Positions 24,713 through 51,438 of a DNA stretch of 64,000 nt are shown here, in pieces. The position numbers and the translations under genes are program-made. Each line of letters starts with the position of its first letter. The first letter of the stretch is position 1. The stretch is from Leptospira alstonii serovar Sichuan str. 79601. GTDB taxonomy: Bacteria > Spirochaetota > Leptospiria > Leptospirales > Leptospiraceae. The stretch lies in assembly GCF_000347175.1 (NCBI RefSeq), contig NZ_ANIK01000028.1, positions 124,001 through 188,000 on the forward strand, written 5' to 3'. The notes under the pieces are model-generated. The model was not told the DNA's origin. It made no database searches and saw nothing but the letters and a program-made list of their open reading frames with translations.

Positions 24713-24745
24713 ATGAACTCAAGCCACGTCGCTCCGTATGGGTCG
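24713..24745 (-). repeat. Inverted, diverged copy of the 3315-3413 element
   Basis: On the minus strand it reads CGACCCATACGGAGCGACG then GGCTTGAGTTCAT. This matches the order of CGACCCGTAGGGAGTGAGA and TTGAGTTCA in the copy near fliN. It is in the leader region of leuC. Confidence 0.55.
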
Positions 24746-24828
24746 CAGCGTGGGTCAATGTCTGACAGGCAAGGTGTAAAGTCCTAACCACTAACTCCTA
24801 TCCACTAATAATGTAGACGAAAAGACCC

Positions 24829-24872
24829 GAGATCCGAACGATGGAAATACAACGGATCTCTTTTCTCATTTT
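24829..24872 (+). terminator. Rho-independent terminator ahead of leuC
   Basis: Perfect 8-base arms GAGATCCG (24829-24836) and CGGATCTC (24853-24860) are followed by TTTTCTCATTTT. It ends transcripts coming from the FHA gene side, 60 bases upstream of leuC. It could also serve as an attenuator, but no leader peptide rich in Leu codons was found. Confidence 0.85.
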
Positions 24873-24932
24873 CGAGAAACAAATCCAATCCACAAAGTCC
24901 GAAAGAATTTCTTTCGGGAGTATGAGAATCCA

Positions 24933-26330
24933 ATGAAGACAATGTTCGAAAAAATCTGGGAAGACCATCTGGTTGGAGAACTGGATGCGGGATCGTATTT
25001 AATTTATATCGATCGTCATCTCATTCACGAAGTTACAAGCCCCCAGGCTTTCGAAGGACTTAAAATTGCGGGTAGAAAAGTCCGTCGTCCCGAGGCAACT
25101 TTTGCCACTATGGATCATAACGTTTCCACTCGTACTCGGGATTTAAGTTTAGCCGATCCGATTTCCGCGATTCAGATGCATACTCTGAAAAAGAACTGCG
25201 ATGAAAACGGAATCCGCCTTTATGATTTTCAAAATCCGGATCAAGGTATCATTCACGTAATCGCTCCGGAAATGGGTCTGACTCATCCGGGGATGACGAT
25301 CGTATGCGGAGATTCTCATACTTCTACACATGGCGCGTTTGGCGCCCTCGCTTTCGGGATCGGAACGAGCGAAGTGGAACACGTTCTCGCGACTCAGACC
25401 CTCGTTCAAAAAAGAGCGAAGACGATGGAAATCCGAGTCGATGGAAAACTCTCCGACAAGGTAACCGCGAAAGACATCATTCTTGCGATCATCGGTAAGA
25501 TCGGAACCGCCGGAGCAACCGGTTACGTAATCGAGTATCGCGGTTCCGCGATTCAGGCTCTGAGCATGGAAGCGAGAATGACGATCTGCAATATGTCGAT
25601 CGAAGCCGGAGCGAGAGCTGGTCTCATCGCACCGGATGAAATTACTTTCAACTATATCCAAGGAAAAGACTTCGCTCCGAAAGGCGCCGAATGGGATCTC
25701 GCCGTGAAGAAGTGGAGACACTACGTGACCGACGAGGGCGCGAAGTTCGACACAACCGTGATTCTTCACGCGGACGAAATCGCTCCTATGGTCACTTGGG
25801 GAACTTCTCCGAGCCAAGTTGTATCGGTAAAAGGAGTCGTTCCAAGTCCGAACGACGCAATCAATCCGATCGACAAAATCGGAATCGAATCCGCTCTCAA
25901 ATATATGGATTTGAAACCCGGAGAGAAAATCGAAGACATTCATATCAATAAGGTCTTTATCGGTTCTTGCACCAATTCAAGAATTGAAGACCTAAGAGCC
26001 GCCGCCGCTACCATTCAAGGAAAAAAAGTTTCCTCTAAGGTTCAAGCGATCGTAGTTCCAGGATCGGGTAGAGTAAAACGTCAGGCGGAAGAAGAAGGTT
26101 TGGATAAAATCTTTACAGCAGCCGGTTTTGAATGGAGGAACCCGGGTTGTTCTATGTGTCTTGCGATGAACGACGACGTACTCGAACCGGGAGATCGTTG
26201 CGCTTCGACGTCCAATCGAAACTTCGAAGGTCGTCAAGGAAAGGGGGGAAGAACTCACCTCGTCGGACCTGAAATGGCCGCAGCCGCAGCCGTAGAAGGT
26301 CGTTTCGTAGATATCCGTAACTGGAAATAA
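24933..26330 (+). CDS. leuC: 3-isopropylmalate dehydratase large subunit
   Basis: 465 residues, the usual size. It has Fe-S ligands in [14 protein letters not shown] and [10 protein letters not shown], and early motifs [21 protein letters not shown] and DHNVST. With LeuD it isomerises 2-isopropylmalate to 3-isopropylmalate in leucine synthesis. Alternative start: a second ATG 9 bases downstream ([11 protein letters not shown]). leuD follows after 22 bases. Confidence 0.96.
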   Translation: MKTMFEKIWEDHLVGELDAGSYLIYIDRHLIHEVTSPQAFEGLKIAGRKVRRPEATFATMDHNVSTRTRDLSLADPISAIQMHTLKKNCDENGIRLYDFQNPDQGIIHVIAPEMGLTHPGMTIVCGDSHTSTHGAFGALAFGIGTSEVEHVLATQTLVQKRAKTMEIRVDGKLSDKVTAKDIILAIIGKIGTAGATGYVIEYRGSAIQALSMEARMTICNMSIEAGARAGLIAPDEITFNYIQGKDFAPKGAEWDLAVKKWRHYVTDEGAKFDTTVILHADEIAPMVTWGTSPSQVVSVKGVVPSPNDAINPIDKIGIESALKYMDLKPGEKIEDIHINKVFIGSCTNSRIEDLRAAAATIQGKKVSSKVQAIVVPGSGRVKRQAEEEGLDKIFTAAGFEWRNPGCSMCLAMNDDVLEPGDRCASTSNRNFEGRQGKGGRTHLVGPEMAAAAAVEGRFVDIRNWK

Positions 26331-26352
26331 ATCAGGGGCAACGAAGAATATT

Positions 26353-26978
<626 letters not shown>

Positions 26979-26988
26979 TCGAAACCCT

Positions 26989-29891
<2,903 letters not shown>

Positions 29892-30333
29892 GGATCTGTG
29901 GGAGTTCCCACAAAATTTGAGGTTTTCATTGAAAAGTAGGAAACTCCTACAAGATTTGAAGTCAAATTCAGCTTGCCAATATCAGAATTTTCTGATATGT
30001 AAAAATTTCCCGAGTTTTCCCGCCTTTGAAACTCAGCGCCTCGATCTCGATCATAACCAACCCCACAAGTTGAAAGGGATTTTGGAAGAAGAAGGATCAA
30101 AAACGCACTTTTCAAGGGGTTAGTGAATAGGCTTTAGAGGTTAGGACTTTACATACATACAATAAAACGCAAGTGTTCCGACAAGAATCGAGCTTTTTAC
30201 TTGCAAAAAGTATGATTTTCCGATAGAGAAAAATCTCCCGAACCTTTCCGCCTCCTCCCCCGCCCACAAAAATAAGGGTGGGAAGTAAGTTTCACGGAAA
30301 ATTGTCGGAACTCCTGTGACTCTTTGATATATA
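29892..30333. repeat. Intergenic cluster of short palindromes
   Basis: 442 bases with no gene. Hairpin-forming elements are TGTGGGA-GT-TCCCACA at 29897-29912, GTAGGA-AAC-TCCTAC at 29936-29950, and a 20-base palindrome ATATCAGAA-TT-TTCTGATAT at 29979-29998. Half copies lie near 30175 (GTTCCGACAAG) and 30304 (TGTCGGAACTCC). GGTTAGTGAATAG and TTAGGACTTTACAT near 30118-30155 resemble pieces next to the repeats at 17.6 and 24.7 kb. Confidence 0.75.
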
Positions 30334-30966
30334 TTACCATTTCAGAATATTATTAAATACGGAAAAGCCGAGTAAAAATAAGCCCAGACTTGCGGAAACG
30401 TGAGAGACGAGAATGTGAAAGGAGGATTGATCTACGCAGACAAACTTGAGGCAGAAATTTGCAAGCGCCAAACTAAAAACAAAAAGGATTGCCGCCGTCA
30501 AAACAGGATTACCCGGTTTTCCTTTTTTCAAAATGAAAATTCCAAATCCAGCAAATGGAATACTTGTGAGAAATAGGATGATCCAACATTTTCCGATATG
30601 CGTGTGAATTTCGTTGTCCGCTATTAAATCCCAAGCAAATAAACCGACGGAATATAAAATCCAAAAGAAAGCGAGTAACAGAGGGAAACGTGCGGACTTT
30701 GTAAAAGATTCCTCCGGAAATCGCAATTGATATAAAATCCAAAACGAATAAAGTCCGATGAGGGAAATCCAAAGAAAGTCTGGGAATAAGGTCGGGATAT
30801 GAATGAAACGACTTGTAACCGGATATAAGGAGAGGAAATAGAACACGATCACGATCGCAAAAATCAGCGCTAAAATCACGAACCAATTCCAATCGTTTTT
30901 TCCAATCGGAGGTTCTTCGGCTATTTTTCGGATCAAAGATTCGGTTGTTTGTTCTTTACGAGGCAT
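30334..30966 (-). CDS. NrsF-like (DUF1109) membrane anti-sigma factor
   Basis: 210 residues. A short cytoplasmic N-terminus (TESLIRKIAEEPPIGKND) is followed by six membrane helices. The C-terminal region has a conserved Cys and SSFHILVSHVSASLGLFLLG ending in NNILKW, which is the DUF1109/NrsF pattern. NrsF-type proteins hold ECF sigma factors at the membrane through the N-terminal tail until a signal arrives. It is divergent from the sigma gene at 31204, with 237 bases between starts; in most genomes such pairs are on one strand. Confidence 0.8.
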   Translation of the reverse strand: MPRKEQTTESLIRKIAEEPPIGKNDWNWFVILALIFAIVIVFYFLSLYPVTSRFIHIPTLFPDFLWISLIGLYSFWILYQLRFPEESFTKSARFPLLLAFFWILYSVGLFAWDLIADNEIHTHIGKCWIILFLTSIPFAGFGIFILKKGKPGNPVLTAAILFVFSLALANFCLKFVCVDQSSFHILVSHVSASLGLFLLGFSVFNNILKW

Positions 30967-31086
30967 CCGTTTAAATATTATCTAAGTGGAAATTTTCCAA
31001 TTTTAAAGAATGGTTGGACAGTAGTTTCTTCCCAATCTAAATTGGAAGGAATCGGTTTTAGCTTGTTTTCAACGCGTCCCAAATCG

Positions 31087-31180
31087 AAGGACCGTTTCTT
31101 ATCGTCTCAAAACTCAAATTTTTTGTATCGTGCTTGCGTTCAATGAGTAGCATCACATAAGGACGGTTTCTTATCTTTTC
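31087..31180 (+). repeat. Direct repeat in the sigma/anti-sigma intergenic region
   Basis: AAGGACCGTTTCTTATCGTCTC at 31087-31108 is repeated, with three substitutions, as AAGGACGGTTTCTTATC plus TTTTC at 31159-31180. The copies are 72 bases apart. They lie upstream of the sigma gene (start 31204) and may be binding sites or duplicated promoters. No other function can be read. Confidence 0.6.
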
Positions 31181-31194
31181 GAAGGTTCCAAGCA

Positions 31195-31761
<567 letters not shown>

Positions 31762-31794
31762 CAAAGTAATCGCCAAAATCGTCCAAGGATTAAC

Positions 31795-33019
31795 ATGACT
31801 TCCCATTCTCCGAGCGGCATCCGAGTAGAATTCTTAGATTCTATCTCTTCGATTTCCAAGGAAGAATGGAATCGTATTTCCGATCCCAAAAGTCCTTTTT
31901 TAGAATACGATTTTCTTAGATCCTTGGAAGTTTCCCGTTGTATCGGGCCTTCCACTTCTTGGATTCCCAAATATTGCGCTTTTTGGAAAGAAGGCCGTTT
32001 TTCCGCAGTGATTCCTCTTTTTCTGAAATTCGATTCTTACGGAGAATACATCTTTGATTTTGAGTGGGCTCAATTTTTTGCCCAAGTCGGACTTAAATAC
32101 TATCCCAAAGGACTCGTTGCCGTTCCGTTTACTCCTGCCAACGGAAAAAGAATTCTTTATGATACGAACCTCGGTTTAAAAGAGGTCTGTGCTTATCTCA
32201 TCCCGGAGCTGCTTCTTTTTTGCGAAAAGGAGGGCTTTCCGGAATTCATTTTTTATTTCTGGAAAAGGAAGAATCCGAAGTCCTATCCGAATACGGATTT
32301 GCAACAAGGCTTTCTCACCAGTATCATTGGATCAACGGAGGTTATTCGAACTTTGATGATTATCTCGGAGCTATGAAATCAAAAAAGAGAATGCAGATTA
32401 AAAGAGAAAGGGAAATCGTCCGAGGATACGGGCTCGAGATCCGAGTTTTAGAAAGAAATCAAATCACCCAATCGGACATAGACGCGATTTGGGGTTTTTA
32501 TTCGGATACTCATTCCAGAAAATGGGGTTCCGCGTATTTGAATCGCAAATTTTTTGATTCTTCCTTTGAAAACTTTTTGGATCGAATCGTTCTCGTTCTC
32601 GCGTATCGGAACGGAAAGGCGATTGCTGGAACTTTCAATCTACGCAAAGGCGATTTTCTCTACGGAAGATATTGGGGTTGCGAGGAGTTCCATCCGCATC
32701 TTCACTTTGAATGTTGTTTTTATCAATTGATCGAATATGCGATTCGGGAAAAGATCAAGGTCTTCGAAGCGGGCGCTCAAGGGGAACATAAATTCTTAAG
32801 AGGATTTCCGGCGGTTCCCACGTACAGTTCTCATCTGATTTTTCACGCGCAAGCTAGAAATGCGATTGAACGTTTTCTACGGGAAGAAAGATTGCACATG
32901 CGGGAAATGATCCGGGAGACAAACGAACATTCTCCGTTGAAAGAAGTTCAATCGGCGCCCTTTTTTCAAAACGGAACGAATAGGAACGGAACGGTGTCGG
33001 ATTTAGGGAGTTACGAATC

Positions 33020-33023
<4 letters not shown>
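31795..33023 (+). pseudogene. FemAB/GNAT-like acyltransferase gene, frameshifted
   Basis: The N-terminal frame (from 31795, MTSHSPSGIRVEFLD...) and the C-terminal frame (ending 33023) together make one protein of about 410 residues of the FemAB_like (PF04339) family. The C-terminal frame carries the blocks HQYHWINGGYSNFDDYL and KSKKRMQIKRERE, and later KVFEAGAQGEHKFLRGF. The junction is near 32238-32254, where a one-base deletion or a -1 shift is needed. The expected family block would read like GIHFLF. Members are GNAT-fold transferases. Its end overlaps clpS (GTGA). It could be a pseudogene or a sequence error. Confidence 0.75.
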
Positions 33024-35589
<2,566 letters not shown>

Positions 35590-35608
35590 AATCCACACCG
35601 GAACCCCG

Positions 35609-40152
<4,544 letters not shown>

Positions 40153-40156
<4 letters not shown>

Positions 40157-40469
40157 GCGCTCAGGATCCCCGCTTTTTTCTGGAGATCTCCGGACTTTGC
40201 CATTTCCACGACGATATCGTGACCTCCTATGAATTCTCCGTTGATGTAAAGTTGCGGAATGGTAGGCCAGTTCGCGTAGTCCTTGATCCCTTGGCGCATA
40301 GTTTCGTCCGAAAGAACGTTAAAGGAGCCGAAGGAAATTCCTAAACTTCGGAGCACGTTAGACACACCGGCAGAAAAGCCGCACATCGGAGCTTCCGGCG
40401 TTCCTTTCATAAAAAGAAAGACCTTGTTCGCTCCCACAAGCTCGTCTATCTTTTGTTTTACTGTTTCGT

Positions 40470-40473
<4 letters not shown>
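40153..40473 (-). CDS. grxD: Monothiol glutaredoxin (CGFS, Grx4/Grx5 type)
   Basis: 106 residues. Family marks are KVFLFMKGTPEAPMCGFSAG with the CGFS active site, NWPTIPQLYINGEFIGGHDI and the glutathione site. The family binds 2Fe-2S clusters with glutathione and passes them on, often with BolA. The start overlaps the BolA gene stop by 4 bases, so BolA and Grx are made together, in line with the known Grx-BolA complex. Confidence 0.93.
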
Positions 40474-40697
<224 letters not shown>

Positions 40698-40829
40698 CGT
40701 TTTTTCTTTAGACTTAAATTTCGGGGGTCCTCTTCAGGAGATCTTAGTTTTAGAATTTTGAATCCCGTTTTTGTTACAATCCCAAATTGGAAAGTCCATC
40801 TCCAAACCTTCTTTTTACTCGCTGACTTT

Positions 40830-41117
40830 TCATTTTGATCTCTTTGGGAAATCCTCTTCCCTCGTTTCCAGGGTAATTGCGTGTAATCCCCGATCGATCC
40901 ATGGCTTGAGAAGCGAATACACCATTCTATGTTGTTCCACTTTGGATTTTCCTAAAAAATTGGAAGAAACCAATATGATTTTGATATGAGTTCCTTCCGG
41001 TTTACTTTCCGGGTTTCCGGAGTGACCCGAGTGCTCGGCGCTAAAGTCTTCCACTTCCAAACGGGAAGGACTCAAGGAAGAATTTAATAAGGAACGAATT
41101 TCTTCTTGTACACTCAT
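40830..41117 (-). CDS. BolA family protein (longer paralogue)
   Basis: 95 residues. HIKIILVSSNFLGKSKVEQH and RMVYSLLKPWIDRG with ITLETREED are BolA signatures. An insert near the N-terminus (SAEHSGHSGNPESKPEG) is rich in His and Ser. It starts 12 bases beyond the ABC permease stop and lies 132 bases from the shorter BolA gene. Two BolA genes side by side may be specialised for different glutaredoxin states. Confidence 0.88.
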   Translation of the reverse strand: MSVQEEIRSLLNSSLSPSRLEVEDFSAEHSGHSGNPESKPEGTHIKIILVSSNFLGKSKVEQHRMVYSLLKPWIDRGLHAITLETREEDFPKRSK

Positions 41118-41129
41118 AGAATTCTAAAA

Positions 41130-41899
41130 TCAGTGTCGAATTCCGATTCCTTTTTTTAATAAATATACGGAAAGTATATAGAGCGACAACGTCGCGATTG
41201 CAATCATAGAAAGCGCAAACCAAGGTTCGATATCGCTTACGCCTAAAAATCCGTAACGAAACGCGTTTACCATATACAAAATCGGATTGAGTTTGGAAAC
41301 GTTCTGCCAAAACGGAGGAAGCATCTGTATCGAATAAAACACGCCGCCTAAATAGGTCAAAGGAGTTAAGATAAAAGTCGGGATGATCGTCACGTCGTCG
41401 AACTTTCTCGCGTAGAGCGCGTTTAAAAATCCTCCGAGAGAAAAGAGGAGTGAACTTAAAAACACGGTGGCGACGAGCATCGGAAAATGATAGACTTCCA
41501 ACTCCGTGAAAAAAAGAGAAATCGCAATCACGAGAACTCCCACCGACATTCCTCGAATCACTCCGCCGATCGTGTAACCTAACACGATCAAAGACGGGGG
41601 AGTGGGAGAAACCAAAAGTTCTTCTATGTTCTTTTGAAACTTCGCTCCGAAAAAGGAGGAAACAACGTTGTTATACGAATTGATGATAACCGACATCATC
41701 ACGAGACCGGGAACGATAAATTGGATATACGTGTGATTTCCGATGTTTCCGATCTGCGAACCGACGAGTTTTCCGAAAATGATGAAGTAAAGGGTAATCG
41801 TGATTCCGGGAGGAATGATCGTTTGAACCCAGATACGTAGAATCCGAATCGTCTCTTTGATGACTATGGTCTTGAATGCATTGTATTTTTCGATGATGT

Positions 41900-41903
<4 letters not shown>
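41130..41903 (-). CDS. ABC-2 type transporter permease
   Basis: 257 residues with six membrane helices in the ABC-2 layout (YadH/DrrB group). GTHLQ-like lettering is absent, but LVSPTPPSLIVLGYTIGGVIRG and FILTPLTYLGGVFYSIQMLPP are typical. Its start overlaps the ATPase stop by 4 bases, forming a coupled exporter. No substrate is visible; location in a thiol gene block is the only hint. Confidence 0.9.
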
Positions 41904-42819
<916 letters not shown>

Positions 42820-42835
42820 TTTTCGAATATTCCTA

Positions 42836-44218
<1,383 letters not shown>

Positions 44219-44285
44219 AAAAAAGAACCGCCTTGGTTACAGATTCTAAGTCGGGGTCTTAGAGGGCAAACGATTTCCGGGACGA

Positions 44286-45095
44286 TTACCAACGATCTCG
44301 TAAAGAACGAAGAGAAATAAAAAGGCCGGTCGGATCCTGATCGAAGTGAGGTTGGGGAGAAATCTTTTTCGAAACGTTTCTCAAAAGTTCGGGAGAAGGT
44401 TTATCGCACTGAAGAAACGTATTGATTTTTTTTTCTATTCCGAGATGGGTCGTGAGAAATTCCACATTCTTAGGCAAACGGGAATATTCTTCCAAAGTAC
44501 GGATCGCATCCGCATTGGACGGATCGAGAGAAAGGGTGAATTTTAAATTCGTTTCGAGATAATCATGACCGGGATAAAGAAGAATTTCTTCTTCGAGAGG
44601 ATAAAATTGTTCCAGAATCGTTTTGGCAAGAACTTCCGGATCACCGCCTCGATGACAATTTCCCACACCCGCGTTGAAAAGGGTATCACCCGTAAAGATC
44701 GCCTTCGGTTTTTGATCTTCCATTAGAAGAATACAAACATGACAGAAAGTATGACCGGGTGTATCAAGGATTTCTAAATATTCCCGGAAGGAAGAAAGAA
44801 TCCGATCTCCTTTTTGGACGGGATGGGTCGCGTACGGAATTTTTCCGATTCCTCGGGGATGAGAATAAACTCTACAACCGTATCTTTGAACAAGCCTAAC
44901 GTTACCCGATGTGTGATCCGAATGTTCGTGTGTGTTTAATACGAAATCGAGCTTCCATCCCTTAAGGTCTAAGAATTTTTCGATTTGCTCTCCATCATAC
45001 GGATCGATGGAAAGAGTTTCGAAGGTTTCTGTGTTTCTGAGAATGTAGGTAAAGTTTCGAAGAGGACTGTTCGTGTAGATCCGAAAGACTTCCAG
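44286..45095 (-). CDS. Hydroxyacylglutathione hydrolase-like MBL enzyme (glyoxalase II)
   Basis: The reading frame is open from 45104 down to the stop at 44286 with no ATG, GTG or TTG before an internal ATG at 44723 that would remove the metal site. A CTG at 45095, eight bases after AGG, gives 269 residues starting LEVFRIYTNSPLRNFTY. All metal ligands are then present: THEHSDH, PGHT, FTGDTLF and PGHDY. The length and C-terminal helical domain fit GloB, which hydrolyses S-lactoylglutathione. It begins 9 bases past the STAS stop, so it is translationally coupled. Confidence 0.78.
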   Translation of the reverse strand: MEVFRIYTNSPLRNFTYILRNTETFETLSIDPYDGEQIEKFLDLKGWKLDFVLNTHEHSDHTSGNVRLVQRYGCRVYSHPRGIGKIPYATHPVQKGDRILSSFREYLEILDTPGHTFCHVCILLMEDQKPKAIFTGDTLFNAGVGNCHRGGDPEVLAKTILEQFYPLEEEILLYPGHDYLETNLKFTLSLDPSNADAIRTLEEYSRLPKNVEFLTTHLGIEKKINTFLQCDKPSPELLRNVSKKISPQPHFDQDPTGLFISLRSLRDRW

Positions 45096-45104
45096 AAAAA
45101 CGAC

Positions 45105-45419
45105 CTAACGGATGATATCCAGGTGTTTGTCGAGATTTGCGATTTTCAAAATTGTCATCACGTCTCGGCTGATATTCTTGAGTTTGAGGGAACCGTTGCG
45201 TTCCGTCACGTATTTTTGGGAGTTGAAAATGGCTCCGATTCCGGAAGAATCCAGGTATGCGTCTCCCGAAAAATCGAGGATGATCTCCGTAAAACCTTCG
45301 CCGTGTTTTTTGATAATGAGTTCCTTGAGGGCAAATGCGTTTTTAAGACTGATGCTCCCTTGAATTCTGATCGTACACGTCGTACCCTCTGTTAGAATCT
45401 CTGTGTTGAAGTTTTCCAC
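45105..45419 (-). CDS. STAS-domain anti-sigma factor antagonist
   Basis: 104 residues. The core LDFSGDAYLDSSGIGAIFNSQ has the phosphorylatable Ser region of SpoIIAA/RsbV-type proteins. These bind anti-sigma kinases when dephosphorylated. A SpoIIE-type phosphatase is encoded at 49.8 kb, but no kinase is in the window. It is the first gene of the minus-strand thiol block and is coupled to the glyoxalase gene. Confidence 0.88.
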   Translation of the reverse strand: MENFNTEILTEGTTCTIRIQGSISLKNAFALKELIIKKHGEGFTEIILDFSGDAYLDSSGIGAIFNSQKYVTERNGSLKLKNISRDVMTILKIANLDKHLDIIR

Positions 45420-45606
45420 GTTTGTTTTGCTCTGAATCCGTTATGAATCCTATTCGAACGATATACTTGGTAAACAAAATTTTTACTAAACCAAGTGTCC
45501 TATCGGAAATTTTTCATAAATAAAAAAGAATTCGCTGGAAATCCTGATCGAATCGATAATCTTAGACAACATTTTCCTGAAAAATCCTCCTCTGATCGGA
45601 ACAGTT

Positions 45607-46572
<966 letters not shown>

Positions 46573-46637
46573 CTTGCAGTTTTTCTAATATTAAAAATCT
46601 TTTCATCTTTCATTCTAAACTTTTGGGAGAATCTTTC

Positions 46638-48121
46638 ATGAGTGATTATATCATCGGAATCGACGCGGGAACCACCGGGATTCGAATCTTTTGTTTTAAC
46701 AAATCCGGAAACGTGATTTCCAGCGCTTACTCGGAGTTCAAACAACACTATCCGAAATCGGGTTGGGTAGAACACGACGCGGAAGAGATCTGGGTGAAAA
46801 CGGAAAAACTCATCGTAAAAGCGATTCGTAACGGAAAGTTGCATCCTTCCAAAGCGGTTGCGATCGGAATTACAAATCAAAGAGAAACGACCGTATTGTT
46901 TGACAAGGATACGGGCAAACCGGTTTACAACGCGATCGTATGGCAATGTAGAAGAACCTCCGAAATTTGTATGGATCTCAAATCGAAAGGTTTGGAACCG
47001 CTTTTTCGTAAAAAGACGGGACTTGTTTTGGACGCCTACTTCAGCGGAACAAAAATTCAATGGATTCTGGAAAACGTAAAAGGTGTGAGAACAAGGGCCG
47101 AAAAGGGAAAGGTACTTTTTGGAACCGTCGATACGTATCTGCTCTATCGATTGACCAACGGAAAATCGCATAAGACCGATCATACGAATGCGAGCAGAAC
47201 TTTAATCTATAATATCGAAAAAAAAGAATGGGATAAGGAATTGACTCAAATTTTGGGAATTCCGGAATCCATTCTTCCCGAAACGCATAACTCGAGTTCC
47301 CTTTTTGGAAGAACGGAGAAGGTCAAAGGGCTGCCGGACGGAATCCCGATTTCTTCTCTCATAGGAGATCAACAAGGCGCTTTGTTCGGTCAACTTTGTA
47401 CGGAACCGGGGGAAGCTAAGAACACTTATGGAACCGGATGTTTTCTTCTGTTTAACACAGGAAATAATTTTCAGATTTCAAAGAACAATCTGCTTACCAC
47501 GCTTGGATGCGGACCGGAAGGAAAAACGGTCTATTGTCTGGAAGGTTCCGTTTTTATCGGAGGGGCGGTCGTTCAATTTTTAAGAGATAATCTGAAGTTC
47601 TTCAAAGAATCCAAGGTTTCCGAAAAACTCGCTTCTTCCGTAAAAAAAGAGGACGAGGTCGTCTTTGTTCCCGCATTTGCAGGGTTAGGCGCTCCGTATT
47701 GGGATATGAACGCAAGGGGGGCGATCTTAGGTTTGACGAGGGATACGACAGCCGAACAAATTACAAGAGCCGCTTTGAAATCGATCGCGCTTCAATCCTA
47801 CGAGCTTGTGGAAGCGATGGAGAACGATACCGGTTCCAAGTTAAAGGTTTTGAAGGTGGACGGAGGGGCTACCGAAAACTCCTGGTTGATGCAATATCAA
47901 TCGGATATATTAGGAAAACGTGTAATTCGTCCTTCAAACGTGGACACGACCGTCTTGGGTGCCGCGTTTTTGGCCGGACTGGAAAGGGGATTTTTTCCAT
48001 CCGTCGCGGATCTAAAAAAGAAACTCAAGGCAAACAAGGAGTTTTCTCCCCAAATGAAAACGGCGCAAAGGGAAAGGGAAATTCGGATCTGGAAGGATTC
48101 CGTTCGAAGAATCCGAACCGA

Positions 48122-48128
<7 letters not shown>
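46638..48128 (+). CDS. glpK: Glycerol kinase
   Basis: 496 residues from the ATG at 46638 (GGGAGA seven bases upstream; an in-frame TTG 15 bases earlier is less likely). FGGY blocks are IIGIDAGTTGIRIF, GITNQRETTVLFDK, VWQCRRT, SLIGDQQGALFGQ, and APYWDMNARGAILGLTR. It phosphorylates glycerol to glycerol 3-phosphate. No glpF or glpD is adjacent. Its end overlaps the converging FliG-like gene by 7 bases. Confidence 0.94.
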
Positions 48129-49417
<1,289 letters not shown>

Positions 49418-49499
49418 CGTATTCGTTCTCGCTTAATAAAATCTTCTTCCCAAAATCTCGTCTGTATTTTGGCAAAAAATTATTTTTGATCTAAGATTT

Positions 49500-49793
49500 T
49501 TAAAGCGACTGGCGCACCGCCTCCGGAATCGGAGCGGAAAGTCCAGGAGACGAATAATCCCTTTTGGTAAGTTTGGACACGAGCGCTTTTTTGAAATCGC
49601 CGAAATTATATTCAATTTTTAGAATGCGAATTTCATCCTCCAATCCGAACGGAATGAATTCTATAATTTCATCCTCGGTCATTCCGGTCATTAAGGTAAC
49701 ATCGTGAAGAATTCTTCCCAATTTACGAACGTCCCTTTCGTCCAGCGGGATCAGATTCAGAATTTTTATTTCAAGTTCGTTCAGTTCTAACAT
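49500..49793 (-). CDS. Hypothetical 97-residue protein
   Basis: Small, mixed charge, probably helical (ELNELEIKILNLIPLDERD then TGMTEDEIIEFIPFGLEDE). No cysteine or membrane helix. It starts one base after the phosphatase stop, so it is coupled to it and may be its regulator or target. No family recognised. Confidence 0.7.
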   Translation of the reverse strand: MLELNELEIKILNLIPLDERDVRKLGRILHDVTLMTGMTEDEIIEFIPFGLEDEIRILKIEYNFGDFKKALVSKLTKRDYSSPGLSAPIPEAVRQSL

Positions 49794-49794
49794 A

Positions 49795-50771
<977 letters not shown>

Positions 50772-50775
<4 letters not shown>

Positions 50776-51395
50776 GGTTTGTAAAAATAGGCGTGAAATT
50801 GAAATTCTTTCTTTAAAAAGTTTTTCCGCGCTATTTGAAAATACCGGTCTTCCGAATAAGGTTCGTTTACCCCGTCCAAAAGTCCGTATGTTTTTTCCTT
50901 ATATCCCGACTCATACAATAATGGGACGAGAGTTTTTGTGGAAGAATCGTAGTGATACAACAATTTATGATGAAACGGACGATACTCGATTTGAAACGCT
51001 TCCCCGTTTCCTTGAAAGAGGGTTTCTCCTTTCTGATTGGTTTCGAGTAAGACCCAATTTCCGGCTACCGAATATTTTCCTTTTCCGCTTACGATATGCG
51101 TCGTATATTCGTTTACATCCTTCACTTCCCGCCTCATGGATTTTTCGAAACTACGGTTTTCCGGATTTAGAAAAATTTTTTCTTGAACCGTATTTTTGTA
51201 AAAGAGCGTGTTCCGATGCGATCTTTCCGGTCGGTTTCGGACATACATCCCGCCCGGAATTTTTTCCGGATCCGTTTCCAATACGGAATTTGGAGGCAGC
51301 TTTCGAATCCATTCGGGAGAACAGCTGAAAAAAAGAAAACAAACGAGGATAAGAGATTTTAGACCTGAAAGAGAAGAGAATTTTCCGCGATCCAA
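50772..51395 (-). CDS. Hypothetical lipoprotein
   Basis: 207 residues with a TTG start; a strong AGGAGG lies seven bases before it. The signal is LKSLILVCFLFFSC with a lipobox Cys at about 25. The mature part shows repeated Tyr-rich segments (NEYTTHIVSGKGKYSV, IEYRPFHHKLLYHYD). No family recognised. Coupled to the SpoIIE-type phosphatase, so it may be part of the sensing module. Confidence 0.78.
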
Positions 51396-51438
51396 ATGTG
51401 TCCCTCCTGATCCGATCCTCCTTTTTTAACGGAGGGTT

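Noticed and set aside
24711..24860. leuC leader as a classical leucine attenuator or T-box.
   Set aside because: The only small frame (ATG at 24713) has no leucine codons, and no T-box AGGGTGGNACCGCG or specifier structure is seen. The terminator is real but its use in regulation is unproved.
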